39,513 nucleotides of DNA from Acidobacteriota bacterium (GCA_029781855.1 JAKOVX010000022.1:1-39513); one strand, 5' to 3'; counted from the stretch's first letter, positions 1 through 9,813 are shown. The notes: generated by a model not told the origin, from the sequence alone. Numbers and translations are program-made.

Positions 1-267
1 AATGACGGCGGCGTGATCCTCGTCCCGATCCCGACAAATACTGAGCCAACGGCCAAGCCCACTCCGACGCCGCGGGTTCCGGCCGCCAACGTTCCTGTCA
101 AAACGACGCCGGATCCGAAAACATCCGCAAACCCGAATACCGTCCAGCCAACCGACACCTCGAAGCCGGGGGCAAAGACGACATCGACACCTGCTAAAAA
201 GGCTGGTTCGACGAAGAACACCAAAACCAAAAACGGCCCGACGGCTGAAGAGCCGCCGAACCGCTAG
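1..267 (+). CDS. C-terminal tail of a Pro/Thr-rich protein (partial, 5' end outside window)
   Basis: The frame is open from base 1 to a TAG at 265-267, so this is the end of a longer gene rather than a complete small one; a GTG at 13 is only an internal Val codon candidate. The 88 visible residues are low complexity, with repeated TP/KP pairs followed by a Lys/Thr/Asn-rich end. Such tails are usually disordered linkers of secreted or envelope proteins, but no domain is visible and no function can be given. It faces the MoxR operon tail to tail, 31 bases away. Confidence 0.6.
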   Translation, partial: NDGGVILVPIPTNTEPTAKPTPTPRVPAANVPVKTTPDPKTSANPNTVQPTDTSKPGAKTTSTPAKKAGSTKNTKTKNGPTAEEPPNR

Positions 268-292
268 AATTAGAAGAAATTACCGTTACACC

Positions 293-308
293 GCCCCGCT
301 ATCGGGGC
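293..308 (-). terminator. Possible weak terminator hairpin at the end of the MoxR operon
   Basis: GCCCCG (293-298) and CGGGGC (303-308) form a perfect 6-bp stem with a 4-base loop that contains the moxR stop codon. On the minus strand it is followed by a moderately T-rich stretch without a clean run, so termination is uncertain. Confidence 0.3.
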
Positions 309-1252
309 ACTTCGACGGTCCTGACTATATCGGAAATGACCGCGTCCGCGGTCGCTCCGTCAAGTTCCGCCTCGGCACGCAACGCCAGCCGATGCCTGAG
401 AACAGGCGCCGCAATGTCGCGAACATCATCCGGCGTCGGGAAATCCCGCCCGCGGATCGCCGCAAGGGCCTTTGCACAAAGCAGCATCGCGACAGAGGCC
501 CTCGGACTCGCTCCGTATAGTATCGCACCGTGCTTTCGCGTCGCCCGGACCATATCAACGATATACTTTTGGACGCCCGGCTCGGTCCGCATATTTCGTA
601 CCTCCATACGGCATCGCTGCAGGTCGGCGGGATCACTTAGCGGCTTGATCTCAATGCGGTCGAAGTGGCGTGAATTGAATCCCGCGTCCCATCTCGCGAC
701 GATCTCTGCCTCTTCTTCCATCTGCGGGTAATCGATCAGGATCTTCAACAGGAAACGGTCTAGCTGTGCTTCCGGCAGCGGGTACGTGCCTTCGTACTCG
801 ATAGGATTTTCGGTCGCGAGGACCGTGAAGATCGGCGAGAGCGGATGCCGGTCGCCGTCGATCGTCGCCTGCCGCTCTTCCATTGCCTCGAGCAGCGCCG
901 CCTGCGTTTTCGGCGGCGTCCGGTTGATCTCGTCGGCAAGCAAAATATCGGTAAATATCGGCCCCTGTCGCAGCGTAAACTGCGACGTCTGCATATTAAA
1001 GACATTCGTGCCCGTAATGTCCGACGGCATCAGGTCGGGCGTGAACTGGATCCGCGAAAAGCCCGCACCGACCGCTGACGCCAGCGTCTTTACGATCAGA
1101 GTTTTCGCCGTTCCGGGAACGCCCTCGAGCAGGGCGTGGCCCTCGGCGAGGAACGCAACCATGATCTGCTCGATCGCATGGTCCTGGCCGACGATCGTCT
1201 TCCGCAGTTCGTTCAAAATGTGGGCAACTGTTTGTGGGGTGTAATTTAACAT
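299..1252 (-). CDS. MoxR-family AAA+ ATPase
   Basis: 317 residues, the usual MoxR length. Walker A GVPGTAKT lies at residues 44-51 and Walker B ILLADE at 103-108, followed by the family signature [17 protein letters not shown]. The sensor-1 region [22 protein letters not shown] contains the typical MoxR Asn and the E-x-Q-L-D-R-F motif. A C-terminal helical lid (about 230-317) follows. MoxR ATPases are thought to act as chaperones that remodel or activate partner proteins, often with von Willebrand-type or membrane partners. ATG at 1252, 6 bases after the stop of the TSUP gene, makes this the last gene of a five-gene minus-strand operon. The DUF58 gene that commonly follows moxR is absent here: the next bases belong to a gene on the opposite strand. 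Confidence 0.92.
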   Translation of the reverse strand: MLNYTPQTVAHILNELRKTIVGQDHAIEQIMVAFLAEGHALLEGVPGTAKTLIVKTLASAVGAGFSRIQFTPDLMPSDITGTNVFNMQTSQFTLRQGPIFTDILLADEINRTPPKTQAALLEAMEERQATIDGDRHPLSPIFTVLATENPIEYEGTYPLPEAQLDRFLLKILIDYPQMEEEAEIVARWDAGFNSRHFDRIEIKPLSDPADLQRCRMEVRNMRTEPGVQKYIVDMVRATRKHGAILYGASPRASVAMLLCAKALAAIRGRDFPTPDDVRDIAAPVLRHRLALRAEAELDGATADAVISDIVRTVEVPR

Positions 1253-1258
1253 CCTTAT

Positions 1259-2014
1259 TTATCGCAAAAAATCGAAAATTGTTTTGATCGCGAGAGCGAA
1301 GACCGTTATCAAAAAGATCGCCTTGAGCCATCTGTCGTTAAGCTTTACCGCGTAATGTGCACCAATGTATGCGGCCGCAAACATCGTCACTCCGAGGATG
1401 ACGCCTAACCAATAATCCACTAAACCTTGCCACATAAATACAAGCGTGGCAACGAGCGACGACACGACGTTGATCAGTTTCGTCGAGCCGACCGCCTCCT
1501 TGAACGACATTCCGAAAAATGCCACGAGGACCGTGGTCAGCACCGTCACATAACCGCCGCTGAAAAGGCCGCCGTAAACGCCAAGCAAAAACGTCAGGAT
1601 AAATGTCAGGAACAACGATCGCCTCGACACCGTCTCGGCTTTTTCAATCCCCATCTTCGGTTTAAGAAGGATGAAGAACGCAACGACGATCATCGCGATC
1701 GAGACTATCAGCTTGAGGCTCACGTCCGTGATCAACCCGACCAGGCCGGCTCCGGCCGCAGAAGCAAAAACCGTGATCCCCAAAAGCGGCAATATCCGGC
1801 GAACCTCGATCGATCCGTTCCTTAGAAATGGGATCGTCCCGCCAACGGACATAAAGACCAGCGCAAACATGTTTGTCGCCACGGCGGTCTTGGCCGAAAT
1901 TCCCAGTTGGAACATTGCCGGCACGGCGATGAGCGAATTGCTCCCGGTCACGACGCCGATGAAGCTGGTCGCGAAGAAAATGATGACCAGCACTATCAGG
2001 TCTGACGTCGACAT
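1259..2014 (-). CDS. TSUP (TauE/SafE) family membrane permease
   Basis: 251 residues, almost entirely hydrophobic, with about eight transmembrane helices in two related halves; the first half begins near residue 6 with the FFATSFIGVVTGSNSL pattern typical of TauE/SafE proteins (small residues and Gly around an early helix break). Members export or import sulfite, sulfoacetate or other sulfur or organic anions, but the substrate cannot be read from the sequence. ATG at 2014 follows the DUF4350 stop by 3 bases and the stop precedes moxR by 6 bases, so it is co-transcribed with both. A permease in this position of a MoxR/DUF4350/DUF4129 operon is unusual. Confidence 0.88.
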   Translation of the reverse strand: MSTSDLIVLVIIFFATSFIGVVTGSNSLIAVPAMFQLGISAKTAVATNMFALVFMSVGGTIPFLRNGSIEVRRILPLLGITVFASAAGAGLVGLITDVSLKLIVSIAMIVVAFFILLKPKMGIEKAETVSRRSLFLTFILTFLLGVYGGLFSGGYVTVLTTVLVAFFGMSFKEAVGSTKLINVVSSLVATLVFMWQGLVDYWLGVILGVTMFAAAYIGAHYAVKLNDRWLKAIFLITVFALAIKTIFDFLR

Positions 2015-2017
2015 CTT

Positions 2018-3505
2018 TTACGAGCTGGTCCGTTTCCGGCCGCCGAGCGCGTGCTCCAGCCGCCTGAGGCGGATCACAATTTCCAATATTTCCCGTTTAC
2101 CGGACGGTTCGCCGGCGATAATATCCTCGCACTTGTACATTAGGTCATCGATCGATCGTGCATCCGACTTCGTCATTTCGGCGATACGGGCCGCCAGTAC
2201 CTGACGAGATGCCGTATTGTCCAAACCCGTGATGCGCACCGCACGCCGCTTAAATTCGCCGTAAATATTTTCGATCGCGAGGTCATACGTGCGTGTCCTC
2301 TGCTGCATTTCGGCCATCGCCCGGATGTATTCGAGTTTTGACAGTCGATCATTCTCAACCGTTGGTATCGCACGGCCGAACCGCCGGCTCCTCGAATAAA
2401 ACACCAGTCCAATGATCAGAACACCCTGAAAAAAGATCGCGATCACCGGCGTGCCCGCAAAGAACTCGAACAAGCGGTTCTTGTTTCCGCCATATCCGTG
2501 ATGGTACTCATCGAAAGCGACAATGCCTTTCCCGTTCGAAACGATATTGACCGCAAATTGGGCGTTGTCGACGAGTGAAATGCCGCCGTTTGAAACGATA
2601 TAAGGATCCGACAGGATCACTATCCGACCGCTGCCGAACGGGGCGTCGACCAGTATATTTCTACCGTTCGACTCGAGATGCGCGACCGGCGCCTCTGCAT
2701 TAATATTTACGGCATCGCCTGTATTGTCGTCATCAATTTTTAATCGGTCCGGCACGTTCGCGGCCGGCGTCGTGTGTGAAATGACCACTTTGTCGCTCTT
2801 GGTCCTGGCTGCCGGGGCCGGAAGGTTAGACTGCGGATAATCTTTCGCTTGAGCCTGCTGGCCGGAAGAAATGAGTTCGACCCTCCTCGGCGGAGCTTTG
2901 ACAGAGCGTTGGGGCGATCCGGTCCCGTAAGTATATCGTTCGAACGTTATCGACGAGGCGAATTGCGACGGCTGAACGGCATTCACCGACAGGTTGAAAA
3001 TGCTTGGCTGCACCGGCTTCGCCGCCGGCATGTCGGCGATCATTTTCTTCGGGTCCGAAGGGTCGGCGCCGTACAGGCCGAGCTGGTTATTTTGCTTCAA
3101 CGCGATCGACCATTTCGCCGTCGTCTGGACCAACTTCTCCGGCGGTTCGCGGTCGATGATAACGAGCCGTCCGCCGTCCGCTACCCATCGAAACAGCGCT
3201 TCATACTCCGGTTCGGTCGGATCCCGTCGATACGGCCCGATCATGACGAAGGTCGACGGTGTGGCCTTGCCTTTACTTACCAGGGCATCAGCCGGTTCCT
3301 GCCATCGTTCTACCTTTCTGCCTGTTTCGGAGAGCAGAGAATAGAAGGCCTGTGTGCCCGTCGGGCCGGAATTGTAGGTCGAACGGTTCGGGAACATCTC
3401 GGTCTCGGGCTCCTTTTGACGCTGCGAGTACGACGCGGCATTGAGCCCGGCGAGGACCGCCAGCATCAGCAAAAAGGCCAAAAATATGAGTAGTTTCTGC
3501 TTCAA
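2018..3505 (-). CDS. DUF4350-domain membrane protein
   Basis: 495 residues. An N-terminal membrane anchor (about 5-25) precedes an extracytoplasmic domain that starts with the DUF4350-like NRSTYNSGPTGTQAFYSLL segment and a Rossmann-like 'gatase' fold with GGRLVIIDREPP. Late in that domain is the hallmark block SDPYIVSNGG...DNAQFAV...VAFDEYHHGYGG. A second helix (about 350-370) leads to a cytoplasmic tail with YIRAMAEMQQRTRTYDLA. The only usable start is TTG at 3505: the upstream stop (3515-3517) is in the same frame and leaves just GGC ACG GAT before it; AAGG lies about 8 bases upstream. Proteins of this family occur beside MoxR and DUF4129 genes; their biochemical role is not established. 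Confidence 0.85.
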   Translation of the reverse strand: MKQKLLIFLAFLLMLAVLAGLNAASYSQRQKEPETEMFPNRSTYNSGPTGTQAFYSLLSETGRKVERWQEPADALVSKGKATPSTFVMIGPYRRDPTEPEYEALFRWVADGGRLVIIDREPPEKLVQTTAKWSIALKQNNQLGLYGADPSDPKKMIADMPAAKPVQPSIFNLSVNAVQPSQFASSITFERYTYGTGSPQRSVKAPPRRVELISSGQQAQAKDYPQSNLPAPAARTKSDKVVISHTTPAANVPDRLKIDDDNTGDAVNINAEAPVAHLESNGRNILVDAPFGSGRIVILSDPYIVSNGGISLVDNAQFAVNIVSNGKGIVAFDEYHHGYGGNKNRLFEFFAGTPVIAIFFQGVLIIGLVFYSRSRRFGRAIPTVENDRLSKLEYIRAMAEMQQRTRTYDLAIENIYGEFKRRAVRITGLDNTASRQVLAARIAEMTKSDARSIDDLMYKCEDIIAGEPSGKREILEIVIRLRRLEHALGGRKRTSS

Positions 3506-3514
3506 ATCCGTGCC

Positions 3515-4591
3515 TTACGCTCCCTGAACCGTCCTCCGATACAGCGACCTGAATTCTTCCCAGTCCTTCATCTCCGACGCTTGCGAGCCATACCAATGCC
3601 TCTCAAAACTGCCGGTTAGCCCAACCACGTTCTCAAAAATGTCCTTTTTAGAATGCAGATCGCGTAGATAATCGCGATTGGTCTTGTGTCGGGCGAGTCC
3701 GATGATCTTCCGATCGCTGAGTTCGCACAAAAGTGCTATGTAACCTTTGCGGATCGCGAGCCGAAGTTCGCCCTCACGGGCCAGCCTCTCAGCCTCGGCA
3801 AAGAGATCCGATGACGAATGATCGTCCGCTATTCGCTCACCGAGAATGACTCGGTCGTTCTTATCTCCGCCGGTGCGCTTCTTAAATCGCCCCGAAATGC
3901 GCGGGAAAAACTTGTAGATCAGGAAAATGATACCTGCCGCGAGCGCGGAGTACAGCAGCACTTGCAAAACGACCGCAAGCGACCCCATTCCGGCCGAAGG
4001 CTCGTGCGGCTGTATGTTCATCTTCGGAAACATATCGGCCAGCCACTCTAGAAACTTTCTCCTCAACCGTTGAAAAAGGCTCTCGTCGGCTTCGACCGGC
4101 TTCTGATATTCGCCGCGTTTGAGGATCTCGGCCAATTTCTGCTTGTCCTCGTCCTTGGAATGCTCACCGGCGGTCGCCGCTTTAGTTTCTGCTACGGCAT
4201 CCGAAATAGCGTTGAGCCGTTCCGACATACTGGTGCGGATGGCCGCCCGCTTGAGCGAATCAAAGTCGGCGTCGTACTTGTCGAGTTCGTCGTGCAGCCA
4301 GGCATTGTCGGTCGCTACAGTGCCGCCCGGCCAGTCTATGTTCTCGGTCCGCGGGATCAGCTTACGGATCTCAGCTACCTTTTGATGATCGATCGTTCGG
4401 TAGCCTGTTTCGGTCGAGCTCGCGCTTTCCATTTCATCGATCGCATTTTGCGCAAGCCGGATCCTGCTTTGATAATCATCCAGCGTCGAAGCCAAAGCTG
4501 CGGACGCAAAACAGCAAAACAAAACGGCGATCGCCAGAGCGATTCCGGTCCTGCGTCCAAACGTCAATAGCTGTTTGCTGCCGATGGTCAT
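3515..4591 (-). CDS. DUF4129-domain membrane protein
   Basis: About 358 residues. A signal-peptide-like N terminus (hydrophobic stretch ending ASAALAS) is followed by a helical extracytoplasmic region, a single transmembrane helix (about residues 205-225, LQVLLYSALAAGIIFLIY), and a cytoplasmic C-terminal DUF4129 domain containing AERLAREGELRLAIRKGYIALL and ARHKTNRDYLRDL. I chose the ATG at 4591, one base after the TAA of the upstream gene (4593-4595); a TTG at 4600 is possible but would overlap that gene. DUF4129 proteins neighbour MoxR ATPases and are sometimes fused to transglutaminase domains; function is unknown. It sits second in the operon. Confidence 0.85.
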   Translation of the reverse strand: MTIGSKQLLTFGRRTGIALAIAVLFCCFASAALASTLDDYQSRIRLAQNAIDEMESASSTETGYRTIDHQKVAEIRKLIPRTENIDWPGGTVATDNAWLHDELDKYDADFDSLKRAAIRTSMSERLNAISDAVAETKAATAGEHSKDEDKQKLAEILKRGEYQKPVEADESLFQRLRRKFLEWLADMFPKMNIQPHEPSAGMGSLAVVLQVLLYSALAAGIIFLIYKFFPRISGRFKKRTGGDKNDRVILGERIADDHSSSDLFAEAERLAREGELRLAIRKGYIALLCELSDRKIIGLARHKTNRDYLRDLHSKKDIFENVVGLTGSFERHWYGSQASEMKDWEEFRSLYRRTVQGA

Positions 4592-4592
4592 T

Positions 4593-5702
4593 TTAATCAA
4601 GTCCGAGCGTAGTTATCCGGTCGTTTGAGCGTGCTGCCGTGGCTGCGGCCGGAGCGAGCCTGACGTCGCCTAACGCGGGCTGCAGCGGATTTATGTAGGA
4701 CTGCGGAACCGCGGGAATTTCGCCGAGCCGGCTGGCCGCCATCAGTTCGATATCATAGCCCTCGCTGCGGACACGCTCATCCACGTATAGCAGACACAAA
4801 CCGATCGTCCACACCGGCGACAACAGGATAAAGCTGATCTGGCCGATGAGGCTGTTTGCGATCTCGTACCACGCCGGAACGACGGTGTTCTGAAACGTCA
4901 GGATCTCGACCCCGTTCGCCCACGCATACCAACCGAGCGGTATATACAGCAGGGCGAGCGCCGAATACGTCGCAACCGTAGTGAACACGAAAAGTGCCAT
5001 CAATCGACGCACATTTCCGCTGGCGAGGCTCGCACTTCGGCCGACCGCCGAGAAAGCTCCCTGCCCTTCGACCAGCATCACCTGCGGCACGTACGCGAAC
5101 CTTGACGCTATCAGGAAAAACAAGATCATCGTCACGATCGTTGCTGCCAGGCCGACTGCGACCGACAAAACGACTGCGATGATCGGGATCGAACTAAATA
5201 CAGCCGCGACCGCCACTATCCCGAACGCAGCCACGATCATCCCGAAATAGAAAAGTACGAGGCCTATAAATCCCAGGAAAAGCACAAGCAATGTAGACGC
5301 CAACACCAGAGAACCGATCCGCTTGAACGTATTCCGATAGGTATCGCCAAAAGTCACCGGCTCGCCGAACAACAAATGCCTCACAAAATTACGCGATGCG
5401 CCGCCCATCACGACGAGCGTAGCGATCGTCTCGATCAGCCAGATTATCAGGTTGCCGAACCAGAGGAAGAAATAATAGAACGCACGTTCACCCGAATCGG
5501 GTGCTGCCTGGGCCGAGAACATTTCGCGGCCGAGAATGGTCCATACGACCGAAAACAGTGTACCCGCGATCACCGGCGGCGCCGCGATCGTGATCAGCGT
5601 CCAGAAGTTCTTTCGGTAGAACCGCACCGCACGGTCGATCAGGTCACCCGCACCGAGGGGAGTCAGAGAGAGATTGGATCCATTGGTTCGCGGAGAGTTC
5701 AT
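4593..5702 (-). CDS. Multi-pass membrane protein, first gene of the MoxR-type operon
   Basis: 369 residues. After a short cytoplasmic start containing LGAGDLIDRAVRFYRKNFWTL there are about six hydrophobic segments. The LxxxxLIDRAVRFYRxNF opening is characteristic of proteins annotated as glycerophosphoryl diester phosphodiesterase membrane domain or DUF7847-like proteins, which have the membrane part only and no catalytic domain. The C-terminal 60 residues are hydrophilic and rich in Ala. ATG at 5702 has no clear Shine-Dalgarno; TATACT at 5726-5721 on the minus strand is a possible -10. It is followed, essentially without a gap, by the DUF4129 gene, so it probably belongs to the same membrane complex; no enzymatic role is visible. 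Confidence 0.75.
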   Translation of the reverse strand: MNSPRTNGSNLSLTPLGAGDLIDRAVRFYRKNFWTLITIAAPPVIAGTLFSVVWTILGREMFSAQAAPDSGERAFYYFFLWFGNLIIWLIETIATLVVMGGASRNFVRHLLFGEPVTFGDTYRNTFKRIGSLVLASTLLVLFLGFIGLVLFYFGMIVAAFGIVAVAAVFSSIPIIAVVLSVAVGLAATIVTMILFFLIASRFAYVPQVMLVEGQGAFSAVGRSASLASGNVRRLMALFVFTTVATYSALALLYIPLGWYAWANGVEILTFQNTVVPAWYEIANSLIGQISFILLSPVWTIGLCLLYVDERVRSEGYDIELMAASRLGEIPAVPQSYINPLQPALGDVRLAPAAATAARSNDRITTLGLD

Positions 5703-5755
5703 TTAGCGTGAATTCTCTAGAGTATATCGGAAAACCGGATCTCTTTGCCACGAAG

Positions 5756-5792
5756 AAAAAAAGAGTCTGCCAAAACGATGTTTGGCAGACTC
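5756..5792 (-). terminator. Strong Rho-independent terminator of the TonB receptor gene
   Basis: GAGTCTGCCAAA (5763-5774) and its exact complement (5781-5792) form a 12-bp stem with a 6-base loop. Seven A residues at 5756-5762 give seven U residues on the minus strand directly after the stem. It lies 26 bases past the receptor stop codon and insulates the receptor from the operon beyond it. Confidence 0.92.
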
Positions 5793-5817
5793 GTGAAAAA
5801 GGCAGTAAAGCCGCAAA

Positions 5818-8800
5818 TTAGAACTCAAAACGTGCCGCAAACTGGAAGATACGAGCATCACCCGCGGACGTGATCTGTCCGAATGTGGTGCTGCTGATAT
5901 TTGCCAACTGCGTATTGTTAAAGAGGTTCACATTGTTGAGGACGTTGAACGCCTCAGCACGAAGCTGAACACGCATGGACTCGGTGAACTTAACGTTCTT
6001 CAAGAGAGCCATGTTGATGTTCATGTAATTCGGTCCGTTGATCAGCGTCCTTCCCAACGTACCAACCTGTCCGGGTGCCACGTTAAAGAAGACCTGGTTC
6101 GCAAATGTCGAATTTGAGTTCAAACCAGGATAGGAGTAACCAACAGATCCGACGCTGGTGGTGGTTCCATTGACAGAACTTGTCGTCTGCAACAGGACCG
6201 ACGGATTAATGTAGTAAATGTTGCCATTCGCTTCATAAATTCCTGCCAACGCCTGAATTTGAGCATTAGTCAGCGTCGAATTGACCGTCTGCCGGCCCGC
6301 ACGAGCTCCGCGGTTAAACGTTCCACGAGGATCCAGGAAGGATATCGGGGCACCGCTCGACCACTGCCACAAACCGGAGATCTCCCATCCGCCGAAGAGT
6401 TTGTCCCATCCTCCGCCATTATTCAGGAACATCTTTCCTTTGCCGAAAGGCAATTGATAGATGCCGTTGAAGTTGAAGACGTGAGTCTGGTCAAAATCCG
6501 CACGCTGAACATCCAGCTTCTTACGGTTGTTGTCCAGATACGGCTCAAACAATGCCTGAGACGTACCAACGGTGTCGGTCAGGTTCTTCGAGAACGTGTA
6601 GTTCGCCTGGAAATAGAGTCCCTGCGAAAAACGACGCCTAACCTCGAACTGGATCGAATTGTAGCTGAAATAGCCGGCATTCGTGAACAGCTCGATCTGG
6701 CCGATGTTCGGATTTGCGTACAACTTCACGAACGGAGTATTGCCCGGGCTCGCGAGTGTCGGGTGGTTGTTCAAATTCGCCGAGACGAATGACTGGGCAA
6801 AGTCGGCAACCGTTCCGTTCTGCAAAGCCGTCCTGAATGCGGTCAGCGTAACGCCCGTTCCGACTGCCAAATGGCCGGCCGAACCGACGCCGCCGTTCTG
6901 GAAAATGCTCAGCGGCACACAGCCGGCGACGATTCCCGCACAGAACGGGGTCGAAGCGTTGACGTTTCCGCCATTCGCAGCGATCGACAGTGCAAGATTC
7001 GCCTGAGCTTTCATGAAATCAGCCAGGATGCCGTTGTTAATGACATCGATCTGGTTTAGATCGACACCACGTGCAAGGCTCTTGCTGCGGGTACCGACAT
7101 ATCGAACCTCGATTGCGGTATTTCCCATGAACTCACGCTGCCAGCCGAAGCTGTACTGTTCGGTCTTTGGGACCTGAAGCAGAGGATCAACGACGTTCGC
7201 AACGCCGAAGAAACCCTGACTTGCGGTATTGTTCTGCAGGAAGGACCTCGGCGGTGTAACGAATGCCGGCGGAAGGATCGGCGTGTTCGTGCCGCTCAAC
7301 CGGTCGTTCAGTGCGGTCGTACCGAGCGGTCCGATCGCAGAGCTCGAGGCCCGGCCCAAACCAACGTTGCCGGACAAGGTGTTGTTCAGCGACGTAATGA
7401 TCGAGTCATTTCCGTAGATCTGGCTGTAACCGCCGCGTAGGACGCTCTTGCCTTCGCTGCCGAAGAGGAACTTGCCAACGCCGCCTTCAAAATGAGGAGA
7501 CCATGCAACGCCAAGCGACGGAGCAAAGTTATTGTAGTCGGTCTTGTAATACAGGTATTTCTTACCGGCATTAGTCCCGATAATGTTGAAGGAACCATTT
7601 CCGGCGAGCAGCGAAGCCGCCGGATTCTTCGGATCCGAGATGACCGGTTCAAGCGAGAGTCCGTTGAAAAGCTTCATCGCGGGATAGAGTTCCCACCGCA
7701 GCCCCAACGAGAGTGTCAGGCCGCGCGTGACGGACCAGCGGTCCGACGCGAAGAATGCATGGTTATCATTCCTGAACGGTGAGAGGTTGCGTGCGGTCTT
7801 GTATCCGGAGGTCGGATCGACCGTGTTGAAGCCCTGAACACGCTGATTCACCAGGCCAGCCATGATCGCAAGCAAGGAATTTGCGGTTGAAAGCTGGGTC
7901 GAATTGATCAAACTGCCGGATCCGCCTTGATTCGCGAAGTTACCGGTCGTTAGGGTCGTCGACGTCGCCGGCGTGACATTGGTGACACCCACAATGTAGT
8001 TGGGGATGATCAGCACGTCATTGTACGAGTCAACCTTGTAACGCTGGAACTGGGCTCCGAATTTGAGCGAGTGGTTTCCAACGATCCAGTTGAAGTTGTC
8101 AGCCAGATTAAACAGCTTGTTGTTGCGTCCCTGATCCAGGAAAATGTTCGGCTGTGCAACGAGACCGGCCAAACCGGTTGTCGAGCTGGTGGTTCCCTGC
8201 GGTCCGAGAAGGAAGTCCGGGTACGGAGTTGTACGCTTGAACGGAACTTCGCTGGTGAAGATACCCCAACGAGTCTCGTTAACGATATTCGACGAAAAGA
8301 TCCTGCGGTACGTCAACACGAAGGTCTTGTTCTTCGAATACTGCGAAACATCCGGAACTTCCGTGTAGCCGACGGTATCGACGTCAGGCCTGAGAACGTT
8401 TTCTTTGTTCCAGCTAAAGACTGCACTGACCGTGTCCTTCGCCGTCCAGTCGACGTCGAAACGCGTGGTCGTCGTGCGACGTGTCGTATCAAAGCGTCGG
8501 TTGAAACCGTAGCCGGTCGTGTTGAGAGAATCGCCGCCGGACGTATTACCGGCGGTCGGCATCGGACCAATTACCTGAGCCTGGATTATCGGATCGATCG
8601 AGTTCGGAATGCCCGTGAAGCCTTGAGCTTGTGCAAAGGCCAGGATGTTCGACACGGTACAAACGCTTCCAACCGTTGTCTGAGGGCAGGAGATGCCACC
8701 CGAATTGATCACGTTTCCGGCCGAAGCTCGGTTGAACGTGAACGTTCCGGTACGTGCCGAGGGCGTAAAGATGGTACGAGTGTATCGCTGTGCCAGCGGG

Positions 8801-9813
8801 TCGCGGATACCTTCGTAAGCGATAAAGAAGTAGCCCTTATCGCGGAAAAATGCCGGCGTTCCCTCGCCGAATCCGGGAACCGGGAACGGGCCGCTGACCT
8901 TGCCGCCGTACTGGTTACGGTTGCGGAATGGCGGGGTTGAGGCAACCGAGAGGTCGGGCCGACGAGCGCAATCCGGTCCTAGCGCAGAACAAGACGCTCC
9001 CGAACTGGTCAACAATTTCTGCGCGCGGTTGTTGAAAAAGTTGTTCGCAGCAAACTTTGAATTTCGGTTATACGCAAACAACGCCCCGTGGAAATCCTTG
9101 GTACCACGCGGGGTCACAAGTGAGATCTGGGCACCACCCGAACCCTGATCGGATTCGATGTTGGTGGTGGCGATCGAAAACTCGCCGGTATCGTCCACTG
9201 AGGGGCGTCCCGGTGCGAAGTCCGTCGCGTTCGTGCGGATGAACTGGTCGTTGATGCTGATACCGTCGCGGGTGATGTTCGTCAGCGTTGTGCGCTGGCC
9301 GTTGATCGACGTGCCCTGAAACGGGTTCGACGCCGTTCCTGCCTGCAATGTCGTCAGGCTGAGCGGGTTTCTGGTCAGCAGCGGCAACGAAAGGATCTGC
9401 TGCGGGCTGACCGTACTTGTCACCTGAGCACTGGTTGACGTTATAACGTCGGCACCCGCGGTGACCGTAACGGTCTCTGAAACTTCGCCGATCGTCAACG
9501 GCGACGTTAGGGTGTATTCGCGTCCAATGTCTATTTTTACATCGTTCGCGACAAAGGTTTTGAAGCCCGGGGCTTTGACCGTCACTGTATAGAGACCCGG
9601 TTCAAGCTGACTCAAATTGTAGCTTCCGTCAGCTCCGGACGTCGCCGTCTGGACCTTACCGGTCTGCTTGAATTTGACTTCGATCGTGGCTCCCGGCACC
9701 ACTGCCCCTTCCGGACTTGTGACTGTCCCTGAAAGCGTTCCGGTGGGCGTTTGTGCAAAGATCGCCACGCTTGCAAGGATCGTAGTGAATACTACAATTA
9801 AAAATCTCCTCAT
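5818..9813 (-). CDS. Oar-like TonB-dependent outer-membrane receptor with N-terminal carboxypeptidase-regulatory-like domain
   Basis: 1331 residues. Signal peptide 1-20 (ends AIFAQ), then a carboxypeptidase-regulatory-like beta-sandwich (about 22-105: GTLSGTVTSPEGAVVPGATIEV...GSYNLSQLEPGLYTVTV), a plug-like region (about 115-240) with SINGQRTTLTNITRDGISIND, and a long beta-barrel ending in the terminal aromatic FAARFEF expected of outer-membrane proteins. Acidobacterial genomes carry many such receptors; they are thought to import large oligomeric ligands energised by TonB, but the ligand is not evident. ATG at 9813 is preceded by a very good Shine-Dalgarno (AGGAGG, about 9 bases upstream). 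The gene is monocistronic: its own terminator lies at 5756-5792 and it has a 347-base upstream region (9814-10160) with promoter and operator candidates. No starch-binding SusD partner is present. Confidence 0.93.
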   Translation of the reverse strand: MRRFLIVVFTTILASVAIFAQTPTGTLSGTVTSPEGAVVPGATIEVKFKQTGKVQTATSGADGSYNLSQLEPGLYTVTVKAPGFKTFVANDVKIDIGREYTLTSPLTIGEVSETVTVTAGADVITSTSAQVTSTVSPQQILSLPLLTRNPLSLTTLQAGTASNPFQGTSINGQRTTLTNITRDGISINDQFIRTNATDFAPGRPSVDDTGEFSIATTNIESDQGSGGAQISLVTPRGTKDFHGALFAYNRNSKFAANNFFNNRAQKLLTSSGASCSALGPDCARRPDLSVASTPPFRNRNQYGGKVSGPFPVPGFGEGTPAFFRDKGYFFIAYEGIRDPLAQRYTRTIFTPSARTGTFTFNRASAGNVINSGGISCPQTTVGSVCTVSNILAFAQAQGFTGIPNSIDPIIQAQVIGPMPTAGNTSGGDSLNTTGYGFNRRFDTTRRTTTTRFDVDWTAKDTVSAVFSWNKENVLRPDVDTVGYTEVPDVSQYSKNKTFVLTYRRIFSSNIVNETRWGIFTSEVPFKRTTPYPDFLLGPQGTTSSTTGLAGLVAQPNIFLDQGRNNKLFNLADNFNWIVGNHSLKFGAQFQRYKVDSYNDVLIIPNYIVGVTNVTPATSTTLTTGNFANQGGSGSLINSTQLSTANSLLAIMAGLVNQRVQGFNTVDPTSGYKTARNLSPFRNDNHAFFASDRWSVTRGLTLSLGLRWELYPAMKLFNGLSLEPVISDPKNPAASLLAGNGSFNIIGTNAGKKYLYYKTDYNNFAPSLGVAWSPHFEGGVGKFLFGSEGKSVLRGGYSQIYGNDSIITSLNNTLSGNVGLGRASSSAIGPLGTTALNDRLSGTNTPILPPAFVTPPRSFLQNNTASQGFFGVANVVDPLLQVPKTEQYSFGWQREFMGNTAIEVRYVGTRSKSLARGVDLNQIDVINNGILADFMKAQANLALSIAANGGNVNASTPFCAGIVAGCVPLSIFQNGGVGSAGHLAVGTGVTLTAFRTALQNGTVADFAQSFVSANLNNHPTLASPGNTPFVKLYANPNIGQIELFTNAGYFSYNSIQFEVRRRFSQGLYFQANYTFSKNLTDTVGTSQALFEPYLDNNRKKLDVQRADFDQTHVFNFNGIYQLPFGKGKMFLNNGGGWDKLFGGWEISGLWQWSSGAPISFLDPRGTFNRGARAGRQTVNSTLTNAQIQALAGIYEANGNIYYINPSVLLQTTSSVNGTTTSVGSVGYSYPGLNSNSTFANQVFFNVAPGQVGTLGRTLINGPNYMNINMALLKNVKFTESMRVQLRAEAFNVLNNVNLFNNTQLANISSTTFGQITSAGDARIFQFAARFEF

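Noticed and set aside
8071..8940. 289-residue open frame antisense to the TonB receptor gene
   Set aside because: Arg-rich shadow with no recognisable domain, lying wholly inside a clear gene on the other strand.
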